Below, in pieces: positions 35,830-47,651 of a DNA stretch of 64,000 nucleotides. The stretch comes from Ricinus communis. Taxonomy: Eukaryota > Streptophyta > Magnoliopsida > Malpighiales > Euphorbiaceae. A program made the translations under genes and the position numbers. The notes beneath the pieces are model-generated. The model saw only the letters and a list, made by a program, of their open reading frames with translations. It ran no database searches and had not been told where the DNA came from. Location: assembly GCF_019578655.1 (NCBI RefSeq), contig NC_063260.1, positions 16,060,001 through 16,124,000 of the forward strand, given 5' to 3'. Within the stretch, counting starts at the first letter, position 1. Each line of letters opens with the position of its first letter.

Positions 35830-37554
35830 ATAATTAAATAACACTAGTTTAACCCGGCAAGGTTGATGTGTAAAACACCATCAATTGTTTTCCAAGGACA
35901 ATGAACAGCAAAGAAAAGTAACAACAATTCTATAAATCAAGTCATCAATCAGCTCAAAAATAACATACTCAAGTGCATAAAAACACAATGTTCTAACATC
36001 CTAACAACTACAACACCTAGTGATAGCAATTTGAGATATACTATAGAATCATATATGAGAGTAGGATTATAGGTTTAAACAGAAAAACACGCTTTCCTTA
36101 GTGTAAAATGTTATGGATACCCATGGGATGCTCAACTAAGAGAACAAAGGCAATACAATCCAATTGCATGACATGTATGAAAAATAAAGTAAATAAATGC
36201 GGAAAATAAAAGATCTGAGGGCGCCTGATAATCCATCGGTGATGTGTGGAAATTTGCCTCTCTCGGAGAATCCTGAAAATAATAAAATAAAGAAATAAAA
36301 TCGTGACGAAAATTAAATAAAATATGAAAACTAAAACTAATAAATGTTTCAAAACAAAAGGTTAAAATATTAGAAATTAAAGATAAAATTAGGGTGCCTC
36401 CCAAAAGCGCTTCTTTTGATATGATGAGTCTTCTTAGGCCGGACTCATGGTGAAAATAGGCGTGATCGACGACCATCCATCCTTCTTCCAAGCAAATGTC
36501 TTCAAATATTTGCTTGAGGATAATCGCCAATTTCCCTTCTTCAAGTGCGGTTTGATGGGCAAAGCTCGCTCCTCGTATAATTGCACATAGTCGTGATGCT
36601 CTAGAGGCTCTTCCAATTTGAAATCTGGAGTTTCAACAATTGGAAGGATCGATAGTTGAGCATAATTTCTTCAGGAGTGTCGATGGTTTTCTTGAGGTTT
36701 GGCTTGGTTCATTTGCTAGAAGAAACTCGAGCTCCTCCAAGACTTCTTCATTGGATAACTCGTGCTCATCTTTCATCATCGAAGGGACTTGTGGAAAATC
36801 TACCAACAATTCCTCTAATAACTCGTTCAATAGACATTCACAGTTGCTAGTCTTCGAGGAATTATGTTTGCCTCTTCTTTTTCTGGTGCTATCTCCATGT
36901 TCAAAGAGTCGTCATGCACAAAAGCATCATCGTCAAACATAATAGATAACCTAGAAAAATTCTCACCTGAACCTTAAAAGTGATGGCGCATCAGTTTCGG
37001 ATTATTCGAGCTGATGGAGTTCATTGCTCTATCAAAGTAACGAAGATTAAGCCTACTTGATGCTCTATGTTCTTAATAAAGGCTTGTTGACTTTCAAGTA
37101 CCCTCTCTTTTTGTTGGAATCTATCATCAAGACTTGTAATGAACCTCAGCACCAATTCCTCTGACACTAACTCTTCACCTTGAGTTGATGGTGCAAGATT
37201 AGGCTGCTGAAATTTTGGTGGTTCTTGGCCATCTAAACTCCATTCAAAGGGTGAATGAACGCTCAACTCTTGATTATAGGTGCTCCCATACGAGTAATTT
37301 GGCCAACTTCCCGTATAATTCACCTATTCATAGTTACAAGAACAATGAGCAACATCACTATATAATGGACAATCATTACTCAAATGTAAACCACAACAAA
37401 ATTCACAAAAAGCTTGAGATGAAAGGATAAGAGTGGAGAGTTGATCGTAGCCTTGCGGAGAAGACTTGAGCCTTAAGATGCGGGTATCCCAACTTTTAGC
37501 ACTCTCTTGGTTCCTAATCCCATTTTCCAATGTGTCATACAAAGAGTTTAGCAT
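35830..37554 (-). pseudogene. Non-autonomous Athila derivative, coding region copy 2 (minus strand)
   Basis: From the ATG at 37554: NSLYDTLENGIRNQESAKSW, a knuckle CEFCCGLHLSNDCP (CX2CX3HX4C, one residue shorter than usual), VNYTGSWPNYSYGSTYNQ, then FITSLDDRFQQKERVLESQQ and IKNIEHQVG. After a gap, 36633-36830 encodes ELSNEEVLEELEFLLANEPS, and further down FAWKKDGWSSI. It mirrors copy 1 in order and content. No capsid core, protease or pol. Confidence 0.65.
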
Positions 37555-37725
37555 TGAACCTCCTTATCATCCACTACCCGAATCATAAAATTAACTAAAT
37601 AAATATGTATAAATAAAAGAAAATAAATAATTATAAAAATAATAAAATAAAATAATAAAAAATGGCTAAATTAACAAATAGCAAATTTCAGTCTAGTTTT
37701 CAAACATTCCATGGCGCTAAAAACT
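37555..37725 (-). mobile_element. Leader and decayed tRNA-Asp primer site of copy 2
   Basis: AT-rich leader between LTR and the first ATG. Next to the LTR the minus strand reads AGTTTTTAGCGCCATGGAAT, a decayed primer site of the tRNA-Asp type. Confidence 0.6.
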
Positions 37726-39151
37726 TGATAGGCTAAATTGTGTTAGCTACAATCAATCGGACATGTGCTTCAATGAGATTAATGTATCAAGATTCTGAAG
37801 CCGGTTACTCTGTTCTATATTAACCTAAAATGAATGATGAATTTCTAAACTAACTAATAGCCTACAAGCTAAAGTTTAAAGGGGATGAATGGATAAATGA
37901 AATAACCAAGACAAGCAAAGCCAAAGGGAGCTTAAACTAGTTGGTAATCAAACAAAAGTTAAAGGATTGATGAATCCAATTATGCTACCCGTGGATGAAT
38001 TCTTAAAACGATTCGGTTTTTCTCGAGATACAGATTCTAAAACTAATAACCTAAAGTTGGAATCTCTTCCTAACGATTGATTCTTAAATTAGCATTAAGC
38101 TTTAATCCGCCTCTATTAAGCTTTGTTAATTCTTAATCCGGCTAGTTAATTATCCTTATCTCTAAGTGATTATTAACCAGTTCTTGCTATTCAAATTTCC
38201 AATTTCCAAATGGACTTCTCAATCATACAAAACAATCTAAACACCACAATTCACAACGTCTCATGAATAATGCTATCTTATTAATACTGAAAGCAAGAAG
38301 AATACAAAACCAACTCAAACAATCCAACAATATTATATTAAGCAAACATAGTAAAGAAATCCTAATGGATTTAATCAGTCTAGCTAAACATATTCATGTT
38401 TAAAACAATCTAGGAAATCAATTACAATGAAAGAATAATGAAAATGAAACATGTACGACCTTTTCTCTCTTGGATGAGGAATGATCTACACTTTGATTAA
38501 TCCCAACGAATTGCACTACTTTCATTACACTGCTTTTCGCACTCTAACCTTGCGATTGGGTTCTTCCTCCCCAACTCTATGACTTTGCACTACACGCAGC
38601 ACCGACACCTCTAACCAGCGAGGCTCCGAGGGCTCCTTCACCCTCTCCTCTACAAAAATGCTTCCTTATATATTTAATTCACGCGTGTCAAACGTACAGC
38701 GAGGGAGTCCATGCGGCTGGCTGGCGTGGATCTCATGGCAACAAGGGTTTCATGTCTGTCGCCCTCGCATAGCCACCACAACCGTGTTGCCTCCCGGGTC
38801 GCCACACGGGACCATGCCTTGGAGGCTGTGCTACTGGCGTGCTCAAACCATTATTTTGAAGACCAAGTTTTGATGGTTGGTCGCGGCGGTCGAGCGGGGC
38901 GTGGCGGTATCGGTCAAGACGGCCTTGACTCAGCTTTGCTCGATGTATGGGCTCTTATCCGATCTTGATGAATTCTCATCCATTTCCGCACGTATTGATC
39001 TATAATTGCTTAAACACCGATGACGGTCCTATAAATGTTCCTGAAATGCAAAAGAACATAAAACACGGGTGATCTAGGAATAAAAGCACAATAATTGCTA
39101 AGAACATACGCAATAATATGTAAGCAAATATGTCTAAAACTATGCACATCA
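37726..39151 (-). mobile_element. Athila-like LTR (type B), right arm of the large palindrome
   Basis: The minus strand starts TGATGTGCATAGTTTTAGAC at 39151 and ends TTTAGCCTATCA at 37726, 1426 bp. With its primer site on the 37.7 kb side it is the 5' LTR of copy 2. It is the inverted partner of the LTR at 32330-33680. Confidence 0.75.
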
Positions 39152-40150
39152 TCTACCTAGAATCAAGGGTACACTAGTCTCACCATCCACGTCTAAGATC
39201 ACAAAGTCCATAGGAAATATAAATTTATATACCTTAACAAGCACATTCTCTACAATACCCCTAGGATACTTGACTGACCTATCAACTAGTTGTATACTCA
39301 TCCTGGTAGGTCTTGTGTCTCCTAGACCCAACTTAGCAAACAGGTTGTACGGAATTACATTAATGCTAGCTCATAAATTAGGTAAAGCATCACTAATAGT
39401 TAAGTTACCTATAACACAAGGGATAGTAAAACTCCCTGGATCATGTTTCTTTTCCAGTAACTTATTCTGAAAAATCGTCAAACATTCCTCATTTAGCGTC
39501 ACGCATGCCAAGTCCTCAAACTTCTTTTTATTACTAAGGATCTCCTTTAAGAACTTCGCATACCTAGGAATCTGCAAAATAGCTTCAACAAAACGTAAGT
39601 TTATGTGCAGTTGTTTAAATACATCAATAAATTTACCAAACTGCTGCTCGACTTGTGCCTACTTCAACCTAGCAGGGTACAAAATTTTGGGCTGGTATTC
39701 CCTTAGTGGAATCTTCTTTGCCTCTTTCTTCTCTAGTTCTTTCGCCTTGTTATCTTCAAGAAGAACCAGGAATATACTTACCTAACTGTAAAGTGATTGC
39801 ATTCACATGCTCTCTCGGGTTGGACTCTGTATCGCTAGGCAAAGTCCCTAGCTGCTTCGCAACCAACATCTTAGAAATCTGGCCTATTTGATTCTCCAAG
39901 TTCTGAATGAAGGCCTGTTGGTTTCTAAAAGCTGCATCCGTTTGCTGGAATTTAGTCACTGAAGTGGACACAAACTTCATCATCAACTCCTCTAAGTTAT
40001 GATTTTTCTCTTGAGTCTGAGGAGACTGAGGTGGGAGAACAGATTGTTGCGGCTGCTGATATAGTCGCTAAAACCCTATTGGCCCCTAGTTTTGGTAAGG
40101 GGTTTACTAGATCAGGATTGGACCTCCTAGTCATACACTACATGAAACAA
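39152..40150 (-). pseudogene. Athila-like gag end and protease remnant
   Basis: Reading down from 40150: a short gag start (CMTRRSNPDL), an abrupt jump, then MKFVSTSVTKFQQ and IQNLENQIGQISKMLVAKQL (gag C-terminal coiled coil), RYAKFLKEIL (gag-protease linker), FTIPCVIGNLTISDALPNL, a stop, then ASINVIPYNLFAKLGLG and DRSVKYPRGIVENVLVKV with PLILGR at the end. This is a retropepsin-type protease in which the DLGAS motif reads NL-stop-AS, so the catalytic Asp is lost. Most of gag is deleted. It is cut at 39151 by the palindrome LTR. Confidence 0.8.
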
Positions 40151-40279
40151 TGAATAACTAACAACAAAAATGAATAAAAGAATAAATTTTAAAAAAAGAA
40201 CAAAGAATAAATGGCTAAATTAACAAGAACACACAATTCATAATATTTCTCAAGCGCTCCCCAACGACTCTCTAAAACT

Positions 40280-41724
40280 TGATCTGCTCACTAAACCGAC
40301 TAGCGGATTACAGAAAGTGCATCTATCGAACGTAATCTAATTATGACAAGTATCAATATCGTATTCCATAGGAACTGAGAAGCTATTGCTACTATGCTAT
40401 TCCTATTATCTAACCGATCAAAAGGTGGTGAAAATCATTAAATAAAAATAATTAAGAATAAAACTGAAAACTAAATTTTAATAAAGAGAATGAAAGTTTG
40501 AAAAAAACGATAAGATGAGCTAACCCAATTAGGGATCACTTTAGCTAGCCGGCTTAAAAATAATAAAATATGAATTGATTGATTAAGAATTGTGATCTTT
40601 GGATAATTTCTTAAATGAATTGGATAATTTCTTAAATGAATTGACCTCTCTCTCGAGTTAACCAATTCCTAACCCTAAAGATCTAAAGTTGGAATCTCTT
40701 CCTAACAATTGATCTTAGAATAGCATTAATCTCTAAATTATCGCTAATAAGAATATCTGGTTCTTATTCCAATAAGTTATTACACTTATCTCTAAGATGC
40801 AAATCACCTAATCACACAAGCAGTTGTCGAAACTCAATTGAATTTCTCAATTGCAAAGAAGTTCTCAAATTGATTCAACAATGAAGAAGAAATAATAGAT
40901 TTTAGTATACTTGAATGAAAACTACAATCTTAAATCAATAATCCAATCACTTGAGCATAAAACAAGCCTAGCATGGCTAAAAATCACCCCCCAAACGGGT
41001 TTAATAAGATTAGTTACACATGTTCATGATTAAACTAATACAAGAATCACATACAAAGTAAATAAGAATTGAAAAGAACATGAACACCCTTTTCTCAAAT
41101 GGTGGAAATGCTATCTCATCTTGAATAATTCTGGATCCAATCTCTACAGCTTAAGATCTCATTCTTCTTTCCTTTGAATCTTCAATCCAATCCTCCAGAA
41201 CAGTTAATCTGGATGATGTTGAAGTGGAATTCATCTTCATTTTTCTTTTCTTGATCATCTTGAAGGTTGCTCTCAACGTCTATCTTGAATACTCTAAAGT
41301 TCTTTCTCTTATGCATCTTTCCTTCTCTTCCTTTCTTTCTTTTTTCTCTCTTTCTTTTTTTCCTTTAAATTAGGTTTTAGAATCCAACATGGCTTGGATT
41401 TAGGCCATGTTGGTCAGCACGGCTTGGATCCTTGCCGTGCTGAGCTAAAATTGTACACCTAGCCTTCTTCAGTATGGCTTTGAGAGTAGCACAACCATGC
41501 TCCTGTGTACTCGGAAACAGTTACGTGTTGTAAGGTGTGTTGAGCAATCTATGTCTGCACATTCTGCTTTTTCCGATTTTAGTCCGATTTCTCTCTAACT
41601 TTGATGATGTACCTAGAAAAGCACCTGAGACAAAGAAAAATGAAACAGGGTGATTCTGATATAAAGATACATAATTTTCCCTAAAAAAAACTTAAAATCA
41701 AGCATGCAAATATGTATAATATCA
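40280..41724 (-). mobile_element. Athila-like LTR (type C), 5' LTR
   Basis: The minus strand starts TGATATTATACATATTTGCA at 41724 and ends AGTGAGCAGATCA at 40280, 1445 bp. The beginning is a diverged relative of type B and the end has its own sequence. A decayed primer site (AGTTTTAGAGAGTCGTTGGG) and a short gag start follow on the 40.2 kb side. It contains the usual conserved LTR blocks (AGTTGGAATCTCTTCCTAAC near 40686). Confidence 0.75.
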
Positions 41725-41924
41725 AGGATATTAACTCCATACAATCTTCGAAAGTATTTTCTTTAAGTTCTTATTGGCTGCTTCCATCGCTCCATTCCCC
41801 TGAGTTCTTTAAAGAAAAACTTGTGATGCTCAATCTTTCGCGCCTCGTACTGCTGCTTTTTGCCATGACGAATCGCGATACCATTATCCGTCATATGACG
41901 TAATGTGGGACCCTATATCTACAA
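41725..41924 (-). pseudogene. Tat-type integrase fragment, minus strand
   Basis: The minus strand gives MTDNG, ELRG, then in another frame GNGAMEAANKNLKKILSKIV, the catalytic-Glu region of gypsy integrases in the Tat lineage. It lies back to back with the plus-strand integrase zinc domain that begins at 41925. It is a separate or inverted piece of a Tat element. Confidence 0.7.
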
Positions 41925-42282
41925 ATACATGCTAGAAATTACCTCAACCATGAAGGAGGGTTGTATAGAAGAATGACTTCAATCGTCCAGCTCTGATATG
42001 TTATTAGGTCAGAAGCACAGGAAGTGATGGAAAAAATGAACAAAGGAGTATGTGGGCTTCATATGAACATCATAGTGTTAACCAGAAAGGTTATGCGCCA
42101 AGGTTATTTATAGTTAACAATGGAAAAGGATTGTATAGCTCTTGTGAGGAAGTGCCATGAGTGCCAGCTTTACAACGATCTAAGTCACATACCTTTGACT
42201 GAGTTACATAATTTGACATCCCTATTGGCCTTATGCAGCTTGGGAAATCGATATCATCGGAGAAATAAAACCTCATTCAAAT
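41925..42282 (+). pseudogene. Tat-lineage integrase, zinc-binding N-terminal part
   Basis: The plus strand reads LNHEGGLYRR, then MNKGVCGLHMN, then KVMRQGYL and CIALVRKCHECQLYND: the H-H-C-C zinc-binding domain that opens gypsy integrases. It continues the Tat pol cut at 28284; across the gap the codons join smoothly (AKERY then LQIHARNYL). Stops are present. It is cut again at 42282 by a solo LTR. Confidence 0.85.
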
Positions 42283-45200
42283 TGTAACACCCGGAATTTT
42301 TATATATTTAATAATGAGTTTTTATTTAAGTTAATTTTAGCTTCATTATTATTGGGTTTAATTTGAAATGATTTAATGAAAAATTTAATATTAATCAAAT
42401 AAATGAGTTATTTTCTATACCCAATTAGTTTGAAATTTTAAGAAATTATTCAAGTAAATTATTTGAGAAATGATTATATTTTGGTTATTCAAAATTTTTC
42501 CCAAATGCATATTTATATAAGTAAAATTATATATTAAAAAGTTTTGGAAGAAATTATAAAGGATGTTTTTATAAAAGAATTTTGGAAAAATTGGTATTAT
42601 AATTGATTAGTAGTATTAAATTTTGAGTTGGAAATTGATTATTTAATTTAATTGTGTATAGGATTTAATTGGAGGATTATTTTGGAATAAGGACTAAAAG
42701 TATAATTTTATTTTTGTGAGTTTGGTATTTTCGTAAATAAATATGTCGGTCAGGGGTATTTTTGTAATTATGTATTTTCAATAATTCGGATTTGGCCCAA
42801 ATTAAATAGTTAAGGGTTTAATTGAAAGGCTAAAAAGAAGTTTGGGGGTTAAATTGGAATTCTGCAGGATGAAATTGTAAGTAATTAAGAAAGTTGAGGG
42901 ACCAAATTGTAATAAGAAAAAGTTCAGGGGTCAAATGTCGATATTGAAGGGAAAGAAAATCGAGGAAGAAGAGAGGAAGAGAGAGTGAGGAAGAAAGTCG
43001 GCGTGTCAAGGCGTCCGGGTCTTGCGTCGTCGGTAGAGTGCCGTGCCGCGGCGATCACTGATCTTGGGATTAATGCAGGCCGGCCGCAGCAGCGCACAGC
43101 CGCGTGAGGTGGCGAGAATCGCGGAGGAAAGAAAGCGGATTCCAGCGTGTTCCAGTGTTCCGGCCGCTTCCCTGGATTGTTGTGGCCAGTTGGGTGGCGA
43201 TCGGCTCTACGGCGAGGGCCTCTCTTCCCAAGTGGCGGCACTGTACGGAGTTGCAAGATCCGGAAAAGTGAAACTTAGAGTGGCAAATTGCATTTTTGGG
43301 CTTTTCCGTGAGCTCCGGCCGGAGGATGGATGATCGGAGGATGTATCCCGACTCTCCTCATCTCAAGCTTCGCGAATGGCACCAGCTGCGTCGATCAGTC
43401 TTCGTTTGCAAATCGACGACGGTCGGATCGTCTCAGTGAATTTGCCGATGATCGAAAATCGAAGTGGGAATCATCGCCACGTGGTTGTCAGGAGTCCGAC
43501 GGGCGTGTCCCGATCGCCGACGACTCGGCCGCCGGGCAGTCATCGAGCGCCCTTGTAATTTTCCGCCGATCTTGGAAATCCTTTGATTTTAAATTTGTGT
43601 TTATTGGATTATATTGAGTATTTGATGATATTGTGAGTAAAAAATAATTGCGCTTGCTCCGGCTTGTATTTTTTTTGTCATGTGGCGAGTCGGAAATAGT
43701 GAAGTTGGGGACTAGACTCCGTTGTTTAAATTGTTGGATATTTGAAGTGTTCTTGGCAGTCCTGGACCCATTTTTACAAGGGGTAATGTTCAGATTGTAG
43801 GGAGGTTCTCGCGGGATTTTCGTAGAATTCTCCGAGTCGAGATTCTTAGACAGTCACCCTAGAAGTCTAGACTAGGATTAATGATCGATTGTTTGACGTT
43901 TTGATAAATTGTTTTCCGTGATTAGATGATGCATTCGGCCTCGCTCACCGAGGCACCGACGGTAGCCAGGAGGTGTGATACGTGAGTTAAAGTCATTTAA
44001 TCTTTGCGCTATTGCTAGTCCGATTTTAATATACTATTTAGAATTTGTGCTTAATATGATTATTAGTATCGCAAAATAAATGATTTCACTTGATTATTAA
44101 TATTTAAAATAATATAAATATTATTATTAGTATGTTATAATAAGATAAACGTTATTATTTTTCCCCTCACAAATTGCACGTTGTTTTACCTTAAATCTTT
44201 AATCTTTATTTCCGATGTGTTGGTTGAGTTCATCGGATAATGATATTTATTATATGTGATGATTGCGAATTAGGAAATGTGGCTTGTAGAACATGCCACC
44301 GATGGGTTACATCAGATCGCGTATGCGCACGGTGAATGATCATGGACATGTAATAAGATTTTCATGGGTTTGCCCACAGTGAGCATGGCTCTGCAGGGCT
44401 GATTTGTAAATTCGCCGGAGGTAAGGTCCACACCGGCCCAGATCATTGCTCTCCTGCCGGCTTATGGATACTTAAGCGACGACCGAGGTAAGGTCCCAGT
44501 CGAGCATCGCTTCTCTCGGGCGCCGGCCTTATTAGATTAAGAGAGCCGAATGGCTACTAGATTTCTTATTTGGATACTTAAGTGACGGATTGGAGGTAAG
44601 GTCCCTGGTCGAGCATTGCTCTCGGGGCCATCTTATTGGATTAAGAGAGCCGAATGGCTACTAGATTTTGGGGTTTAGGGTCTCTACCTACCGAGCCACT
44701 CGTCCGTAAAAAGTAAAAATATATTTTTATTTATTTATTTATTAATTTATTATGGTATGATTATAATATGGATTGTATTTACGTGCATGGTTGACATTTT
44801 GATTCGAATGATTAATATTTTATGTGAAGGAAATAGTAGGGTATGATTATAGTATGGTTTGATATACTGATTTGAATAATCTATGTTTTTTTTAGAAGAA
44901 GCAATAGTCTCTAGATTATTTGATTTTAACTCACTCTCGAGACTGACAATCTCCATTTATGTTTTTTTCAGATTCGTGACTGTTAGTTCTCCCGCGACTC
45001 TTATTTAGTAACCCGACTCCTTCATCATCGGGTGATGTATTTGATTTGGTATGTAAATTGGTAAATCTTAGATTCTCCACAGTAGTAATAGTAAATGTAT
45101 AAGTTGTAAATTTTTCTGAGCTTCGGGTCTCGCCTAGTTTTTTTGGTAGACCGAAGTAATTTTGTAAAGTGTAACTATTAAGATAAATTGTGGCTTTAAT

Positions 45201-45322
45201 AATATTAATTTGAGATGAGATTTGTTTAAGTCAGTGAGTGTCAGGCTTACTACGGGTTTCGGTGGCCTTACGCCTACCCATTCCCTAGTGCCGGTCACGG
45301 GCCCACGGGTGGGGTCGTGACA
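42283..45322. mobile_element. Solo LTR of about 3.04 kb with CAAAT target-site duplication
   Basis: The element starts TGTAACACCCGGAATTTT at 42283 and ends GGTGGGGTCGTGACA at 45322, with imperfect inverted ends (TGTAACACCC against TGTCACGACCC). CAAAT stands on both sides (42278-42282 and 45323-45327). The flanking integrase reads on without a gap, which proves insertion. It has no coding region, primer site or polypurine tract. Size and ends fit the long LTRs of chromovirus-type Ty3/gypsy elements. Inside are a GC-rich block (about 42990-43560) and a tandem repeat (44412-44668). Orientation cannot be decided with certainty; the ends suggest plus. Confidence 0.9.
44412..44668 (+). repeat. Tandem repeat of about 104 bp in the solo LTR
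   Basis: Two units, 44462-44565 and 44566-44668, each run from GGATACTTAAG through GAGGTAAGGTCC, CGAGCAT and GATTAAGAGAGCCGAATGGC to CTACTAGATTT. A partial unit lies before them (from about 44412, GGAGGTAAGGTCC...CATTGCTCTC). The units differ by a few changes and small indels. Confidence 0.8.
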
Positions 45323-45460
45323 CAAATGGTCATAGATACATAGTGGTGGCAATTTATTATTTCTCCAAGCTGGTTAAAACTGAATCGTTCACTACTGTGG
45401 GGCAAGACAGATGGCTATATTTATAAAGAGGAATCTGATATGCATTTAGAGCTAATATTT
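45323..45460 (+). pseudogene. Tat-lineage integrase core fragment
   Basis: NGHRYIVVAIYYFSKLVKTE continues the integrase interrupted at 42282. The second residue pair reads YY where DY is expected, so a catalytic Asp seems lost. Homology fades near 45460. Confidence 0.75.
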
Positions 45461-46980
45461 TATATTAATTCTTAAAGTGGGCATTAAGCTATGAAATTTT
45501 GGAAACTTGTATTACATGCATATTTCACACACACATATGACCATCTTTTGTGTTTTACACTTTATTTAATTCCATTTCCAAGGTCCTCAAACTTAATGCT
45601 TAATTTTGGTTACCTAAAATTTTATATTCTAGACTAGTCTCGTTCAATGAGCTATAATTCTTCATTCAAACCTTAGTGCACAAAACTATTTTTCAAGTGA
45701 CTAGTTAAGGTCCATATCTATAAGTTTTGTGTCTTAACTTTCTTAAGATTTTAAGTCTAAAATTTCAAAATCTTAGGTTCAGTTTTTTTACAAAATTGGG
45801 TTAAATTAGTCCTAGTAATTTAAGCATATCTTACACAATTCGTTTCCAAAGCTATGAAAATTTGCAAGTAATTAGCTAACATGTTTATCTACATTATTTT
45901 TATGTTTTTAGTCTCCTAAAATTCCAACTCTAACAATTTTGAATTTCTATTTTAATTTTATACAAAAAAAATAAAATCAAAGTACTCAAACCTAGGTTTT
46001 CTAATTTTCAAAAATCACTTACATGTGTCTATAATCTTACTCCTCTTACCAAATTAAGCATTTCCAATATTAAGAGAGTGGTTGAAGAAAAAGAGGGTTA
46101 CAAATTCAAAGATTAAAATCTTTACTTCAAGTTGAAGGATGTTTTTCGTTGATAGGTTTTGTTCTTTCTAGCTATTCCTCTTTTGTCTAACTTTCTTAGA
46201 TATTTTAGTTTTCCAATTCCTCTAATTCTTGAAGAATTTCTAGCATGCTCCTATTTTCTACACTTTCCTCTCTCTTTCTCTTTATTTTAACCCAAAGATA
46301 GAAAGGAGACTCTTTTTCTTTTCAATTTCACATTTCTAACTCGTGTACTCTCTCTACTAACTCTTCTATTCTAAAATTAACACGTCTATTCCTTATCTTT
46401 TTCACATTTACCTATTTAAATTTCAAGATTAATCTTTCAATCACTTTTCTACATCTAATTTCATTCATTTGTATTTTAACTTCTAGATAATTTTTAATAT
46501 GGCCTTTTGCACTATACAAAATTTCATTAATCATTGATTATGATCATTTTGCAAATAAATCATCATGATACATCTAAAATAATTATATAATCAACAATCG
46601 CATAACTTTAATATGCATGTAAATAATTGTAAACATTATTATTTATAATACTGTGTAGTGTGCATGTGATGATGTTGTGGTGGAAAGGTAGGAATATTAC
46701 ACTTGAAGCTAACTTTGTCCATTCCATCGCTTTTGCTTTTTTTAACTTATGATGATGATGTTGATTGTTCTTTATTAAAGTGAGAAATTAATTGTTCTTT
46801 TAGGGTTTTTATCCAATTGAAAACAAGTGAGTTGAAAAAGAATTAAGGCAGATTCTTTTAGCGCCTAAAACTAATTGAGTTCCATATCATTATACAGTGG
46901 AATAGACAGAATTAGCTCTAAGGATTTTGTTGACCTAATGATCAATTGATCTCTATTTTAGTCTTAACATCAAAATTGAG
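45461..46980. other. AT-rich region with a possible LTR
   Basis: No coding sequence. A stretch of 1224 bp from TGGGCATTAAGC (45478) to GGTAGGAATATTACA (46701) could be a minus-strand LTR beginning TGTAATATTCCTACC. The flanks CTTAAAG and CTTGAAG resemble each other but do not form a proper 5-bp duplication. After 46701 nothing is recognised. Confidence 0.35.
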
Positions 46981-47645
46981 TGTTGTTAATTTGTTTGAGC
47001 ATTTATATGATAGTGCATTAAGGGTTTAGTCATTAGGCAAAAGTTCCTCAAGCTTTCAAGTAAGGATTTTAAAAAGTCTGTTTCATATGGAAAAAGTTGA
47101 CCAGCCACTTGGAAGAAATTTCTGGCAAACACCTAAGGATGGAAAGACACCTAGAAATCAACAAGTCAACAGGTTGAAAAGCATTAGGGCGCTTCTAGAG
47201 CACGAGGGTGGTCTCTTTCAAGGAAAAATGACAATTTAGCAGAGTGTACTGCGACCACAAGCATGAGGGCACTACTGAGCGCACCCAAGCCAAGCATGGG
47301 GGCTGGGTCAGTTTTCGCATTTAATGCAATGTGAGTGACCATTGCTTCTTTAGCCACCAAGCTAGAGCCACGTGTTTGGAGCTGTTGGAGCCCCAACGAC
47401 TCTTTTAAGAAAGGGCAAAGGCGCTTTTCATGATTACATGCAACTTTTTGCCATGTTATCCAATTTACATTATATGAGTTTTGGGACCATTATAACATCT
47501 CTAAGAGGTTGGTATGTGTACAAATATCCCTCATAAAGACTCGAGCATTAAGAGTGTGAATTTATTATACCCAAACTCTTGTAAATTTATTTTTCAACTT
47601 TCTAAACTTGGTTTTCTTCTTTATATAGTATATTAAGTTGAATCA
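46981..47645 (+). mobile_element. Ty1/copia 5' LTR, first part
   Basis: It starts TGTTGTTAATTTG. The proposed end of the same LTR, at 55118, reads GGACAACA, giving TGTTG/CAACA inverted ends, and the copia primer site and gag follow there. The first part runs to TATATTAAGTTGAATC and is broken by Athila-like material. The two parts together would be about 1.09 kb. Confidence 0.55.
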
Positions 47646-47651
47646 AAAACT

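Noticed and set aside
43043..43617. Pair of plus-strand frames in the GC-rich block as possible genes
   Set aside because: GC-rich DNA has few stops by chance, frames exist on both strands, and they lie inside a solo LTR.
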